Shown piece by piece: positions 46,107 to 58,560 of a stretch of DNA of 64,000 nt. The stretch is from positions 144,757,837-144,821,836 of the forward strand of contig CM035423.1 in assembly GCA_020310875.1 (NCBI GenBank), written 5' to 3'. The position numbers and the translations under genes were made by a program. Within the stretch, counting starts at the first letter, position 1, and the number at the start of each line of letters is the position of its first letter. Source of the DNA: Ceratopteris richardii. Its lineage: Eukaryota > Streptophyta > Polypodiopsida > Polypodiales > Pteridaceae. The notes below the pieces were generated by a model. That model was not told where the DNA came from. It ran no database searches and saw only the letters and a program-made list of their open reading frames with translations.

Positions 46107-46925
46107 AGGCTTTGGAAAAAATGGTGGATCATGGAACTCTCAATATTTCCCCAACTTTGAGATGTTCCCATGTGAGGCTTCTCAAAGGAAAGGATCAATG
46201 GAAGCGCCATACAAAGATTGACCATGTAAATGTAGCACATAGGGCTCAAAGGAGTACATGTGATGTTTGGTAGCCAATAGAAATGTAAAGTTTTTTCTTG
46301 TATTATATATGTACTAGTTATGGAAATGTGGACAATGTGTGTGTGTATCCTCATATATTTTTGAATACTTGGTGGTTTTATCTAGTGTTTTTAGGATGCT
46401 TGTTTAACCTTAATTATAAGTACTTTATTTAATCCTTTAGCAGAGCCCTGTCCATTTTTTGAAAGCAATCCAGCTCTTTTAACTTTAGTATGATTTCTTA
46501 ATAGTTGGATATATATGTGAATTAATTCATCCTTCCAATAATATTCCTCACCATTTTCTAGTTAGATTTTTGCAAAGAACAAACTTTTGAACATGACCAT
46601 TCCCTAGGAAAATCTCACGTGCATCATGTCATTCTTATGAAGAAATGTAGGCCACATCCTTATTGTGATCATGTCATCCCCAATAAACTACGGTAGTTTA
46701 AGGTAATTAACAAGGGGATCTTCCTTTACATTTTTTTTGATGGCTCTACCCAATGGGCCCCCCAATGGACTCTTTGTACGTGAAGGATGATTATTTATAT
46801 AGGGGGCATGAGTTTATTCCTTATCTTTTTGACAAAAATGCTTTAAATTATTAAAAGTGGAAATGATACAAGAGTATTCAAGAGAGGTGGAGAGAATGTG
46901 TGTAACCTTTTTGTCCCCTTTGTGA
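46107..46925. other. Anonymous stretch
   Basis: No gene or repeat is recognised. Composition is AT-rich. Confidence 0.4.
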
Positions 46926-46930
46926 GGAAT

Positions 46931-47174
46931 CCACTTGCTTTTTAGCTTCTTGTTTCCTATACCACAGACACCTTGTGGTGCTTGAAGGGGGAGAGCTTTT
47001 ACAATTCCTAATCCTTCTACCAATGTAGTCAAGGGATTTCTCTAGAGTCAATTTTTACAATTCCACTTGCTTTTTAGCTTGTTGTTTCCTATACCACAGA
47101 CACCTTGTGGTGCTTGAAAGGGGAAGAGCTTTTACAATTCCTAATCCTTGTGCCAATGTAGCCAAGAGATTTCT
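46931..47174. repeat. Tandem duplication, 132-bp offset
   Basis: 46931-47042 and 47063-47174 share 'ccacttgctttttagctt', 'ataccacagacacc' and 'gagcttttacaattcctaat' with few differences. Confidence 0.8.
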
Positions 47175-48090
47175 CTCTAGGGGGTTTGTTGAAATTGGCA
47201 AACTATCATTCCTCCCAATTCTTTTAAGGAGCTTTGCTTCTAATGGCATTTCATAGAGCTGTAGAGTAGCTAATAGCTTCTCTGAGAAAATCCTACTTGT
47301 GATTGATTTGATGAGATGTTTCTAGATCGTGATGCTCTTAGGATAGTAAAAGAAAATTTGACCTCAATCTTACCTATTTCTTAAGGATCCTTTACACCAT
47401 GGAGGGCCACCACATATTTTACTAGCTTTGACATTGGTCTAGATCCCTTTGTGAAGAATCTGCCACATGAGAACCACTTTCTTGTTCTTTATAAGGTGCC
47501 ACATGCCCTTGAACTTGAACTCCCATCTAAATAGGACCAATATGAGCACCACTTCTTGTTTAAGGATTAATGTACATCCATATGTTCTTTTAAATCTCAA
47601 AATATCCTCCATATTGTTTCCATTGTCCCACTTGCCGGGCTTCTTCAAAAAAAGGATTTAAAATACTACGTTTGATGCGACTCTGTCTAGAGAGCATCTG
47701 ACAATCATTGAACTTCAAAATGTTGTTGATGTGAGGTTTCTTGTATTTGGTGGAGCCAGAACTAAAGCCATTGGTTGTAGGCATGGAGGTCTATGCAGGA
47801 GCATGTGACTTGCTCAAAGTCAAGGGTGATGAGGGTTTGGAGGTGGAGGAAGCATGCACTGGGCCTACTGAACTCATGCAAGCCGGCATATTCGTTCACG
47901 CCAAAATGTCGATGTTGTTCATGGGGTTCAGGCAGAGGGGCAAGTTCTGGCATAAAAAGGTCTTCATCCATGGTAGGTTTAACCGGGTTCCATGGAGATG
48001 ATGGGGGTGATGGAGTGGACCACCCACGCTAGAGGAGGACGACACTATTATCTATCGGCAACGTGGGTGATGTAGGAGCACATTGATGCT
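47175..48090. other. Anonymous stretch with overlapping short frames
   Basis: Open stretches of 60-86 codons occur on both strands around 47440-48030, none with recognised motifs. The region may be 3' sequence of Gypsy F. Confidence 0.35.
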
Positions 48091-48091
<1 letters not shown>

Positions 48092-48126
<35 letters not shown>

Positions 48127-48171
48127 TTCTTCTTCTTCTTCTTCTTCTTCTTCTTCTTCTTCTTCTTCTTT
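48092..48171. repeat. Compound microsatellite (TCA)n-(TTC)n
   Basis: About 11 TCA units followed by about 15 TTC units. On the minus strand it encodes an acidic Glu/Asp run, which is a repeat effect rather than evidence for a gene. Confidence 0.95.
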
Positions 48172-48514
48172 TGATGGGATAGGCTGATGGGCGAAGGATC
48201 GCGGAACCATCAACACACGTGGGCCAATAGGAAACTCACCGAGATACAAGATGGAGAGGAGGAAGGGCAATCGCATTTTAGGGTGGTTGCCAGCCTCCAA
48301 CTGTCGCATGATTGTTTGGCATTCTCGATGGACAAGGTTAAACAAAAATAATGACCAGTTAACCTGTTGGTTGGTAGTTGTGGCTATGAGGGAATAGAAT
48401 TGTTGGGAGATGTCGTAGGGATGGTGTTGAAGATTAAGGACTTAGACAAGGAAATATAGGATCGAGTGTTCAAGTGCAGGGTGCCAACTAATGGCATACT
48501 CATTCAAGCTATGC

Positions 48515-48912
48515 CTAGGAGAGAACTACACCATAGGAGCATGGGACAAGGCTGGGACAGATTCCAGACCTTCGGTGGGAAGGAAAAAATGTTGTCCCAC
48601 CCCCGTCGTGGTAGTGTTGAGCTCGTGACCATTCAATAGAATAGTCCAACAAGCAACATTGGTAGGTTCCATGACAATGTTGTAGATTATGATCTCCGCA
48701 ATGGGATGAGCTACTGTAGCATCCCATTGTAGGAGGCAGAATTTCTCAAGACAACGGGGTTGCAAAAAATCTTGCATGTCATCTGTCACAACAGTATTGA
48801 GAGGTTCGAAGGGGGCTAAGAGATCCATTACTACTGGTAGTAAGCGAGCTAGCATAGAGCGCAACAACAAACAATCGAAAGCGAGCTAGCATAGAGCGCA
48901 ACAACAAACAAT
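48515..48912 (-). other. Unassigned 114-codon open stretch and 36-bp tandem duplication
   Basis: The minus-strand frame 48526-48870 has globular-protein composition with several hydrophobic segments, but no motif I recognise. Just upstream in minus sense, about 48842-48877 and 48878-48912 are two near-identical 36-bp copies. It lies on the 3' side of Gypsy F and could be a downstream accessory ORF remnant of that element. Confidence 0.3.
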
Positions 48913-49249
48913 CAGATAGTTACAAATAACAGAATGTTTATCATGGTTTTTAAACCAAAAAAATGGCATTGTGGTGTCATTACCCAAATGGATAAGTGAA
49001 ATGATGAATGCACGTCGAGATGATCCGTTATAATCGCCATGCAACTCATACAGACAAAGGTAGCGATGTGATGATTAATAATGCGAGAGGCGGGCAAAAG
49101 GGATGCAACTTGGAACCATTTATCATATTTTTGATATGGTCTCCAATTGAAAATTTGTCGAATCCAATTTTGCCAAAATCCGGTACGGACCGAACCACAG
49201 GAGCTTAAATTTTCCTGCAGCTCTGTCAAACTTAGAATTATAAAACAAG

Positions 49250-50300
49250 ACTAGCTGTCCCACTTCAAAAATAGGAGTCTACAAGAAGCGATCATGTGTC
49301 CTGACCCGACGGAGTTGGACTTCTTGCAGCAGCAAAAAACTTTCAAATTATTGTTCCTCTAGTGAATGCAAACCATTGAGGCGAGCATAAAAGGAGTCAA
49401 CTGGCAGTAATTTCTTTTCAATGGCAACACGTAGGCTAGGCATGACTAGTTCCATTGGAACAATAGCTTTGAATTTGTAAGCTAACTTAAATGGTGTATA
49501 TCCAGTAGAGACTTTATACATTGTCTGATAGGCCTAGAGAACAGAACGGAGCAGTTGATCCCACCGTTCAAGATATTTCATGATCAGTTTTGTAAGCATC
49601 ATGAGTAGAGTTTTATTGGTACTTTTAGCCAATCCATTAGCATGCAGGAAATAAGGAGTACTAAATTTATGAATAATATTGAAAGATTGAGTTAAAGCCT
49701 GCATAAGGGTGTTGGCAAAGTGTGGCTCGATCAGAGATGATTTCCAAAGGTAACTCGAATCGAGGAAAAACATCACAGGTCACGCATTTGGTAACAACCT
49801 GAGCCAACCCAGGCCTCAACCCATCGAGTGGCATAATAAATACATGTTAATATATATCAATTATTAGTTGAAATGGTTGATGGATTAGTAGGCCCCACAA
49901 AGCCTAACCCCCACTTATGGAAGGGTTCCTATGGTAAAATAGGTTGAAGAGGGAAATGGTGTCGATGCAAGGGCTGGATGGTGCATTGGAAGACATCACA
50001 GTGTTTAACATAATCAAAGATGTTGTGTTGCATAATGTGCCATCATAAGCCAGTGTAAATTTTTTCGATAGGTCAGATCTGTAGAGAAATGACCATCGGA
50101 GTGTATGGAGTGAGCCATCCCAATCACATACTGAACTTCATGGGTAGGAATGCATCGGAGCCAAACACTGGAAGGATCGGCATAATAAAGTTGGTCAACA
50201 ATGATGCAAAAACGTCGACTATAGATAGCTAACTTTTGTCAGGCTATATTTGCGACATAACCAGATGGTCAACCAATAGTGAGGAAGATCATTAATGTGT
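49250..50300 (-). pseudogene. Integrase remnant of Gypsy F
   Basis: Text near 49530-49776 (NGLAKSTNKTLL, WDQLLRSVL) is the end of the integrase core. Further left are stretches similar to the C-terminal linker, and to the right a decayed zinc region. Fossil with many breaks. Confidence 0.7.
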
Positions 50301-50399
50301 CATAGTAAGAATCAGCAATAGGTAGTGGAACTAAGGATGAATTGGGAGTTGTCATGTATATGGCAGGTGGAGTCATCAACTCCTACCATAGCTTCACTA

Positions 50400-51860
50400 G
50401 AATCCAACCCGGATAACAAGTCTGGAATGGCATGTGAAGATCCCGGATGATGGACAACATCATAATCAAATTCCTACAAAAGTAAAACCCAACGAGCCAA
50501 ACGGCCTCCAAAATGTTGCTGCCTGACCAAATAAACCAATGCAGAATAATCCACATGAAAAGTAAACTTTCAGCCTAAGAGGTAATGGTGAAACTTCTTG
50601 ATGGAATAGATCAACCCCAAACATTCTCGCTCAGTGACAGAGTAATTTTGTTCAATTAGGACAAGTCAGCAACTGGCATAATAGATGGGGCAGTACCACG
50701 TATCTTGGCATTGCATTAAGACACTACCTATGGCAATATCTTAAGCATCAATGAAAACATGAAAAGGCAATTGCCAATTCGATACCTGCAACATAAGAAG
50801 AACTTTGAGGTACTCAAAACTAAGCTGGCATTCTTCAGTCCAATAGAACTAACGAGGAGACATGGTGGTCAGTCGGTTGAGGGGGATAGTCAGATGAGCT
50901 AGCCACCGGAGATGCGTGCCATGCTAGCAAATTTGGCCCAAAAAGCGCATAACTTCCTTAGGAATTTTGGGAGGTGGTGCATTTAGGATAATATGTACTT
51001 TATTAGGATCTACCTATATTCCTTGTTTAGAAATGATGTGCCCTAGGAGTTTGCCATAGGCAACTACAAAGATAGACTTATGGGGATTCAAACAAAGACG
51101 ATACTCCTGACATTTACGAAAATAACAGTGCATGTGCTATAAATGAGCATTAGTATCACCGAACAAGGAAAATTCGTCAAGGTAAACATGCATAAAACTT
51201 GTCAAGTACAGTGAAAAGATTTCTTGCATACATCATTGAAAGGTACTTGGTGTGTTATGTAGATCAAACCACATCACTGTACATGCATAACCCCCCAGTT
51301 AGTGACGAACGCAGTCTTGGGCATATCGACCTCGGCCATCCTAACTTGATTGTAAACATTGTATCCATCTAAGGATGAATACATTTTTCATCTATCTACA
51401 TCGTCTAACATGCTATCTAAGAATAGTAACAGAAATGGATTAGGAATAGTGGCTGCATTTAACTTTCTATAATCTACACATATGCATGCTTAATATTCTT
51501 TTTGGGTACAATAACAATTGATGAAATCCACTCAACATGATCTATTGGGATGATCAATCCAACACGAAGTAATTTGTCTATCACCACCTTAACTTGCTTA
51601 GCACAATTGGGATCCATTTGGTAACTTTGCTGGTTTATCGGACGAGCATCCGATTTCATATCCTAGTGCTAATAAATTTTGGGGTCTAGGCCTTTCATAT
51701 CTTGGTAGGCCCACGCAAAGACGTCCGTAAATTCTTTTAACAGAGTTAACAAATCCTCCTGAAAGGTAGAATTTAGGCTAGCTTTTATTTTGATCGACCG
51801 TGGATTAGTTTCATCTCCCATATGACAAGTCTCTAACTGGTCTTTTGACACATAAAATTG
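50400..51860 (-). pseudogene. RT and RNase H remnant of Gypsy F
   Basis: The N-terminal RT stretch (PINQQSYQMDPN, DKLLRVGLIIPI, VPKKN) lies near 51480-51640, preceded by the linker LLKEFTDVFAWAYQDMKGLD near 51680-51750. The RNase H end (ARWVLLL, EFDYDVVHHPGSSHA) lies near 50420-50510. Order and spacing fit Ty3/Gypsy pol. Confidence 0.8.
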
Positions 51861-52233
51861 CCATGTTGTAGAAGGGTCACGCTCAGATTAAAAGGGGTTC
51901 TGAAAATCCATAATGTCCACTAATTCCTAGGCTTCATCTACAGATTTCCACAAAAGGTTGTACCGTACAGGTTATCGGAGACCATTGGTCTACTACCTGC
52001 TATAAATCTATTGTTTCGAGAGACAATAGACCCCTGTTGGCGGCGAGGAAATCCTCTTCTTCATTGTTTGATAGTCCATCCAACATATGGATAGGTTCAG
52101 CTATGTAAGGTCGTGCATGAATTTTGCATGGTTTAATATCATCCAAAGGGACAACATATTTGCAGTGATTACATCTAAAGACGAGTTCATGGGATGATGA
52201 GTCTTAGAGGACTTTGGCCTGCTTTAGCCAAGG

Positions 52234-52557
52234 TCATCCAAACAAAAGGTTGTAATCAAGACTAGATTCAAGGAGTTCCATAATGACAAAAGTCATTTTA
52301 AACACTTGTGATTTGATAGGAATATCGTGCACTAAACCCTCCGGGTGGACTCTTGACTGGTCAGCCATTCTTACAAAAAAATTAACTGGTTCTATGTGAT
52401 TCAAACCTAACTTTTTACATATTGCCACAGTGACTATGTTAAATCCGGACCCACCATCAATAAGGACCTGCAAAATTTTATGATTTTTAAACCATACGGT
52501 GATTAGTGGGACTGCATGATCTACCATAAAATTGGACTCTGGGTTGATAGTAGTCAT
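52234..52557 (-). pseudogene. Protease remnant of Gypsy F
   Basis: VLIDGGSGFNIVT is in the position of the retropepsin motif. HDIPIKSQVF and LDYNLLFG match the flap and C-terminal strands of plant Gypsy proteases. Confidence 0.8.
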
Positions 52558-52949
52558 GGCTGGTGCTCGAGTCAGACTTGGGCTGATTTGTTGTTGAAAT
52601 TTCTTATCGAATACGAGGGACCAAATTTGATAACGGTCCTAATGGAATAGTGATCAGTGTCTTTGCTAAAATGTCCCAGGCCATATTGGGATTAGTCAAT
52701 TCCAGTGTGGTGTCTAGTGAGGCCATTGGATGTATTGTTACTAGTTCTGGTACAAACTTCATTGGTTGCTCAGCCTTTTGTCGAGTCACAGGGATGGCGT
52801 CTGGAAAAACTGGTTGTTCAGCTTGAGCCCACTTGGATGCTTTAGCGTATGTTTGTATGTTGCTCTTTTGAACCTAGCTCGAATACTCCTGCAATGGGGT
52901 GGAGTATTTTGCTTGATCATATATATATTGCTGCTGTCTGAGTGTCTAC

Positions 52950-54120
52950 TGCTGTAATATAAACCATATTTGCCATAAGATTTTGCCTATCCTTTTTGCG
53001 TTTATTGTATTCTCGAGACTCCTTGCAATGTCGACATATATGGCCAACTTCTCGGTAGAAATGACATCGTGGTGGGGGTATGACCATACTGCTACCAGCT
53101 TGTCCCTGGTTCCATCGAGGTTGATTGAAATTCCTTGTTCGTAGTGCTCTGTAATTAGCGTAAGCAGAATATGTTGTGTTTCGTAAGTGGGGTGGTACAT
53201 AACTGGTAACTTGTTCTCACTATTCTTGAATTATTGCATTGACGGCCAATCAATTTTGTGTTTTAGCATTATATGGATAGGACTCTATAGAGTGACTAGT
53301 GGTGTTGCAAATGGCATAATAGATTTGATTAAGTGCACAATTGGTTGCCACATGGTTTGGATTTTTGCATTTAGTATAGTATATCTGCTTCAAGGGGTCA
53401 TCACTTCTGTTTTGACCAAATTTCAGCCATTCTAGTCTTCTGTAAATCCTCCAACTTTATGCTCCAGTTGTAATGCCATTGCAAAAACCGAATCGAATGT
53501 CATGCCACCGACGCGGTGGATGATCATGACCTGTCATAATTGTGGATTAAGGTTGTTTATGAACCACTGCGTGATGAAATTGTTGGGTAAATTGGCATGT
53601 GCTTTGGATAATTGTCGTAAATGCGTGCAAAAAAAGGTGGCATAGTCCTGTACGCTCTGATTCATTTTTTGGTTGTTAGTCTGTAAGTAATCAAATATTT
53701 ATGTGGCATTCTTCTTTAACTAGAAGCGCTATAGGAATTCATTTTTAACATCTTCATACCGTCAGAAATGATTGAGGTCAAACTCAATGAGCCATCTTGC
53801 CACTTCATTGACTAGGGTGGACTAAAATACTATGGCTTTATATTCTGGATCCTCTTGGTTATTCAACACTATGTTATTGATTTTGAAGGTGCGCACATGT
53901 GCATCCGGGTTGTCATGTGGAAATCCACTGAATTTGGCATACGTTACTCTCGTTGTTGGTTGTCTTTTGTGGCCTCCCGATTGTCGTCCATGCTAATCAT
54001 TCTATGTATCTGCCATGGGTTCTACACTTGGGTCTATTGGTTGTCCTGATCCATGAGTATCTGTTGACTCTAATTTGCAATTAGGAAACATATTTTCTAG
54101 AAGTTAAGGTTTAATCTTTG
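52950..54120 (-). pseudogene. Gag remnant of Gypsy F
   Basis: Knuckle-like text (CRHCKESREYNK, near 53000-53050) and upstream stretches similar to Gypsy gag capsid text lie in the expected place before the protease. Heavily decayed. Confidence 0.6.
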
Positions 54121-54290
54121 GGTTGGGTTCCACTCTTCAAATAGGAAATCGGAGTAGAGATCTTTCTATCACTCCAAAACTTTGGGAATTCCTCTTTAAT
54201 ACGTCGTTCAATAGGGGTACTCAGCCCAGAACTGCGATATGCTATCTTCAAAACAAGTTCAACAAGCTTATTAATATCTACAACAACTTC

Positions 54291-54578
54291 TTATGTTGTT
54301 TCGGCAAGCATCAGACTATCATCGAATTCGGTATCGACACCGGGCATCGAACCACTACCAGAGGGTACCAGACTATCACCAAGTTCGATATTGACACCGG
54401 ACACCGAACCAATACCGGATGCTATCGGATTGAGTTCTGGTATACTTTGCAAATTGGAAACGAGGAAATGTTGTGGTGCCAATCCACTGCTACTCGCTAC
54501 ACCCTTCCCTTCAGACGTAACACCTTTATTATTACTCCATGGTGGAATCCCTAGTGTACTATTTGCTCCAGAGTGCAT
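54291..54578 (-). other. Gly/Ser-rich open stretch with two-copy 57-bp repeat
   Basis: On the minus strand 95 codons are open, with repeats of the pattern GSMPGVDTEFDDS / GSVSGVNIELGDS (about 54310-54370 and 54371-54425). It is possibly the start of the F gag or an unrelated frame; unassigned. Confidence 0.3.
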
Positions 54579-54619
54579 TTCTCAAAACATTTCTCGCTTC
54601 GATAATGTTTTGAGAAATG
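54576..54619. repeat. Perfect 16-bp inverted repeat with 12-base loop
   Basis: CATTTCTCAAAACATT (54576-54591) is the exact reverse complement of 54604-54619. It could form a stable hairpin. It lies at the right border of the F relic. Confidence 0.9.
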
Positions 54620-56368
54620 TAGCTCCTGTTAAGTCTTGCTTTGTGAAGCTCAATATGAGATGGAAGATTCAACCAAGAAAAACCACAAGAGCTCTTGACT
54701 TTGATTAGATCATGATGAAGGCTTAGGCAATCCCATCTTAGGCAATGCCATCTTTCTTTTTCAAACCCATCAATTAGAGAGTCTTTTTGCCCCCACCTCT
54801 TCGAAAGCACTTCCAAATGTTAAGGTCCCAAAATATAATAGTATCTAAAGGCAAAGAGTCACGAAAATTCCACTTTTCAACTCTTAATAGATTGAAGCAA
54901 TGGAAAAAGAATGTACAACAGTGAAGGAAGCCATAAACCATCTATGAAGAGGATCGATGAAAGAGCCTAAAAGGGAAGACCATTCTTAAATCCCACTATT
55001 GCACCTCCACATCTATGAGGGTGGTCCATGGAGATCCAATAGTGCAGAGAGGAGACACTCTTCAACCTTTTTAGGAGGTTGTCGCCATCAATTTTAATTT
55101 CTAGATGACAAATGAAGCATGGATTAATGCTCTTTTCTTGAAGCCATTGATAATAATAACTCTCTAGAGGGGTTTATTAGCACTTGAAAGGATGATCATT
55201 TTTAAGTGGGTTGGTCTTTCCCGATCAGGGTTTTGTCTTTAATTTTCTTAGCTTTTCCTTCTTCTTTTTTTTTTTTGTGTAAGGCCACTATGTGAGGAGA
55301 ATTTCCCTTTAATAGGGATCTTCCATGAAAAATCTAGTTTCAAGTTTGGCTCTCATGTTATCTACTTTCTTGACATAAGTGCTTGAAATAGTGGATCCAA
55401 TAATGAAGCTCTCACTATTCGGGTTATATTCTTTGAGGCATAGTTTTTAGGGTTATCTTCTTTACTTGTGGCATAGTCTTATGGAATTTTATTTTCATAT
55501 GTGTCTTTGGCTTGACCGAATCTCCATAGGTAGTCCAAGTGGTTGACATCTTTCTCAAATTGAATGGCCTCTTTATTCTCCAAAGCCTTGCAACATGAGA
55601 AGACCCTTCTCCAAGATTCTTTTAGGGATTTCTCTTCTTCCTTATTCGGACCTCTGTAGAGCCATCTGAGTTAGGATCTATGGGTCACTTTGTCCTATAA
55701 TGCTATGCTTTTGTTAAAGTTTTTTTTTTGTTCGGATCCACCTCCTCAAGATATGTGGTACGCTCCTTCACTGGTTTAGGGATGCCTTTTGCCGATATTT
55801 GCTTCAAGTCCTTTTTCTCTATGGGCACTCTTTGATTTTATGCCCCCGAGTGTTGCGATGAAGGCAGACATGAAGTTTTTTATAGATAACCTCTTATTCA
55901 AGGGGATCGTCTTTTCCAATGTTGACTAGAATTGAAGATGGAAGCTCAAGATTGAGGTCTTCCTTGATACAAATATGCGGATGCCAACAAGCATCAAAAG
56001 AGAAAAAAGAGCGTGTGCCTTCTATTTTAAAATTGAGGATGGATAACCTCCTATTCCAGGGATCCTCTTTTCCAATGTTGACGAGAATGTAAGATGGAAG
56101 CTCAAGATTGAGGTCTTCCTTAATACAAATATGTGGATGCCAATAAGCATTAAAAGAGAAAAAAGAGTGCGTGCCTTCTATTTTAGGCCATTTTTTATAG
56201 CTAGATAATAGAATGTGTCATCTTAATGTCATAAATGTTCAAGTGAAACAAATCTCGAGTGAAAAACTTATCCCTTTAGATCTTACGAAATTGGATCTCA
56301 TGTACGAATAAGTGTAAGGATCCCATTTCTATATGTGTGATATGTCCTTTGATCCAAGATGACGTCTA
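54620..56368. other. Anonymous stretch containing a tandem duplication
   Basis: No gene is recognised. 55885-56030 and 56042-56186 are imperfect copies (157-bp offset) sharing 'gatggaagctcaagattgag' and 'aagagaaaaaagag'. Poly-T runs occur near 55265 and 55720. Confidence 0.55.
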
Positions 56369-56373
56369 GTGAT

Positions 56374-56647
56374 TGTTAGACTTGGTTATTCACCTAAAAT
56401 CTCTCTTGAGAACTTGAAAAAGACTTGTGAATGATGTGTGTGCCACTCTCCTCTCATCCAATATATCCTTTTGCATTCAAAATAGTAATGAACTAAAATG
56501 GTCTAGTGCTACCATGTGGCCATCATGCAACACTCATCCCCATTACCATTGAATACCTAAGGATATCCCCCGAGCTTGGGACCTTGGCTAAGGTTGGTCC
56601 TTGTCCCACACACACATGGAGTGGTCTCTGTAGACCAATGTCTAACG
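56374..56647 (-). repeat. Left LTR (3') of Gypsy G
   Basis: It matches 59957-60231 along its whole length. A purine tract lies on its inner side at 56648-56666. Confidence 0.88.
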
Positions 56648-56669
56648 CTCTCTCCCCCTTCTAAGATCA

Positions 56670-58122
56670 TTGTCCTCAATGATCAATGAGGGAAAGTACT
56701 TGCGAACTAGAGCTTCTGATTCCCATATAGAGTTTGTAAGCGGTTATCCTTTCCAAGCTACCAGATACTCCTAAATGACATTGTTTCTCAATTGCTTTTG
56801 TCTCCAATCTAGTATCCTATCTAGAGAATGATCTGTGCTATCATTTTCTTGGAAAGAAACAATACCCTCTATTAGATTATCCCCCTTGGAAATATACTTT
56901 CTAAGTTTATTGACATGAAACACTGGATGGACTCTGCAATCTGGAGGAAGATCTAATCGGTATGCAACATCACTAAGCTTTTTAACTATCTTCCAAGGTC
57001 AACAGAACCTTGCTGGAAGCTTAGTACACTTCCGTGTGGATAATGAAGTAGACCTAGCTGCCACTTGAAGAAAAACTATATCTCCTTCTTCAACGACTCT
57101 AAAAGATATCTTCTTGTGAGCATATTCTTTTGCCCTAGCTGCTTGTTGCATCTTGGCTTTAGCTATTTCTAAATTTTCTTGGAGGCTCGTTAAGAACTCC
57201 GAAGCCCTAGGACATTTCCTTGGCATTCATATGGTACTGGGAGCAGTGGGATTCATGCCATAGTTCATCTCAAAAGGAGACATTCTTGTCACTTTATGAG
57301 GTCTATTGTTATAAGCAAACTCTACTAGTGGCAAGTAACTATCCCAATTTGTTTGCCTCTTAGACACATATGCTCTTAACATGTCCTCTAGAGTCTGGTT
57401 GGCCCTCTTGGTCTAACCATATCTCTGTGGATGATCACCACTACTCATTTTCAATGACACCTTCAGTTTGCCAAATACAAACTTCTAGAGATGTCTTGTG
57501 AATTAGACATCCCTAACTGAAACTATGGATATCGATAAGCCATGCAATTTGAAGACATGTTGGATAAACAACTCCACTACCTCTGGGTCTTCTATCGTCT
57601 CCTATGTGGTATAAAATGAGACAACTTGATCAATCTATCTACCACAACTAGGATAGTATCCTGCTTCCTTTGGGTCTATGATAACCCCATTCTGAAGTCC
57701 ATGGATACATTGTCCTAGTTATGCTCTGGAATCTATAAAGGATGTAAAAGACCTGGTGTCTTTACCCTTTCTACCTTGTTGACTTGACACATAAAGCATT
57801 GTTGAAAATAAGTGTGGACATCTCTGGCTAATCCAAGCCACCGAAATGTTCTTATAACAAGCTAAATTATCTTGTCAACACCAGAATGACTTGCACAAGG
57901 AACATCATGGTTATCATGCATGACTTTTCTTCTCAAATCGTGGGAATCTAATATGCAAACTTTTCCTTTCCATTTAACTATTCCATTCTCCTTTGAGAAA
58001 TTGGAATACGAACTTGACTTCTTTGCTTTAATAAGGGAAGAAATAGCTAGACCTGCCTCATGTCCTATGATAGAGTCATCACTGATGGCTCTAATGATCT
58101 GTAACAAATGTGGATCTTCCAC
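56670..58122 (-). pseudogene. Integrase and chromodomain remnant of Gypsy G
   Basis: From right to left: the zinc region area (KVMHDNHDVPCASHSGVDK, near 57880), core remnants, the linker AKMQQAARAKEYAHKK and the strand VVEEGDIVFLQVAARS (57040-57170), then chromodomain-like text EYLVAWKG and SIWESEALV near 56700-56760. This is the wording of plant chromovirus integrases. Confidence 0.82.
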
Positions 58123-58560
58123 CTATGCTTTCTTTATATCTTGAAGCAATGAGCTTTCTAGAACTGTAAAGCTCATTTGATACACATTTGTGGGTGATGT
58201 CCATGAGATTATATGTGTCCTGTTGAACACTCCATGAGATTACATTAACACTCCTAGCACTAGTCGAGCCATGATATCTAGGCATCTTAAGGTCCTTAAG
58301 CTTCCATCGGGCCTCTCTAATTAGTATGCTCTCTCTAGGGATCTCTGGAGTTTGATGCTCGTCTGGAGCATCCACCTCCATCCTTGGTAAATCGGTCTCA
58401 TGCACAACTTCCTCTTCTTGAAGCCATGCACGTGCTCCAAGATGTCATGAAGTGCGCTCTCTAAGCATGCTATCCTAGCACTAATGGTCTCTATACGGTC
58501 TGAGGTGCAGTCAACCATGAGTGTATCAGTCCTAGCTCGTGAAGAGGGTCCTGATTCCAT
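58100..58560 (-). pseudogene. Gag-like start of Gypsy G
   Basis: MESGPSSRARTDTLMV at 58560 is followed by a heptad-like segment (IETISARIACLESALHDI) and an acidic linker, then WKLKDLKMPRYHGS, which is typical just before the capsid part of chromovirus gag. The leader from the 5' LTR to this Met is about 1.4 kb. Confidence 0.65.

Larger units (their letters stand above)
49250..54120 (-). mobile_element. Gypsy F, decayed Ty3/Gypsy relic without visible LTRs
   Basis: Minus-strand remnants are arranged right to left as gag (about 52950-54120), protease (52234-52557), RT (about 51000-51860), RNase H (about 50400-50900) and integrase (about 49250-50300). The RT wording (FMHVYLDEFSLFGD area near 51150-51195) is nearer to Athila/Tat-type elements than to chromoviruses. 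No LTR pair, primer site or target duplication is found. Many breaks; old. Confidence 0.8.

Noticed and set aside
48052-48345. 97-codon acidic protein
   Set aside because: The acidic run is the translated (TCA)n-(TTC)n microsatellite, and the flanks have no recognisable domain.
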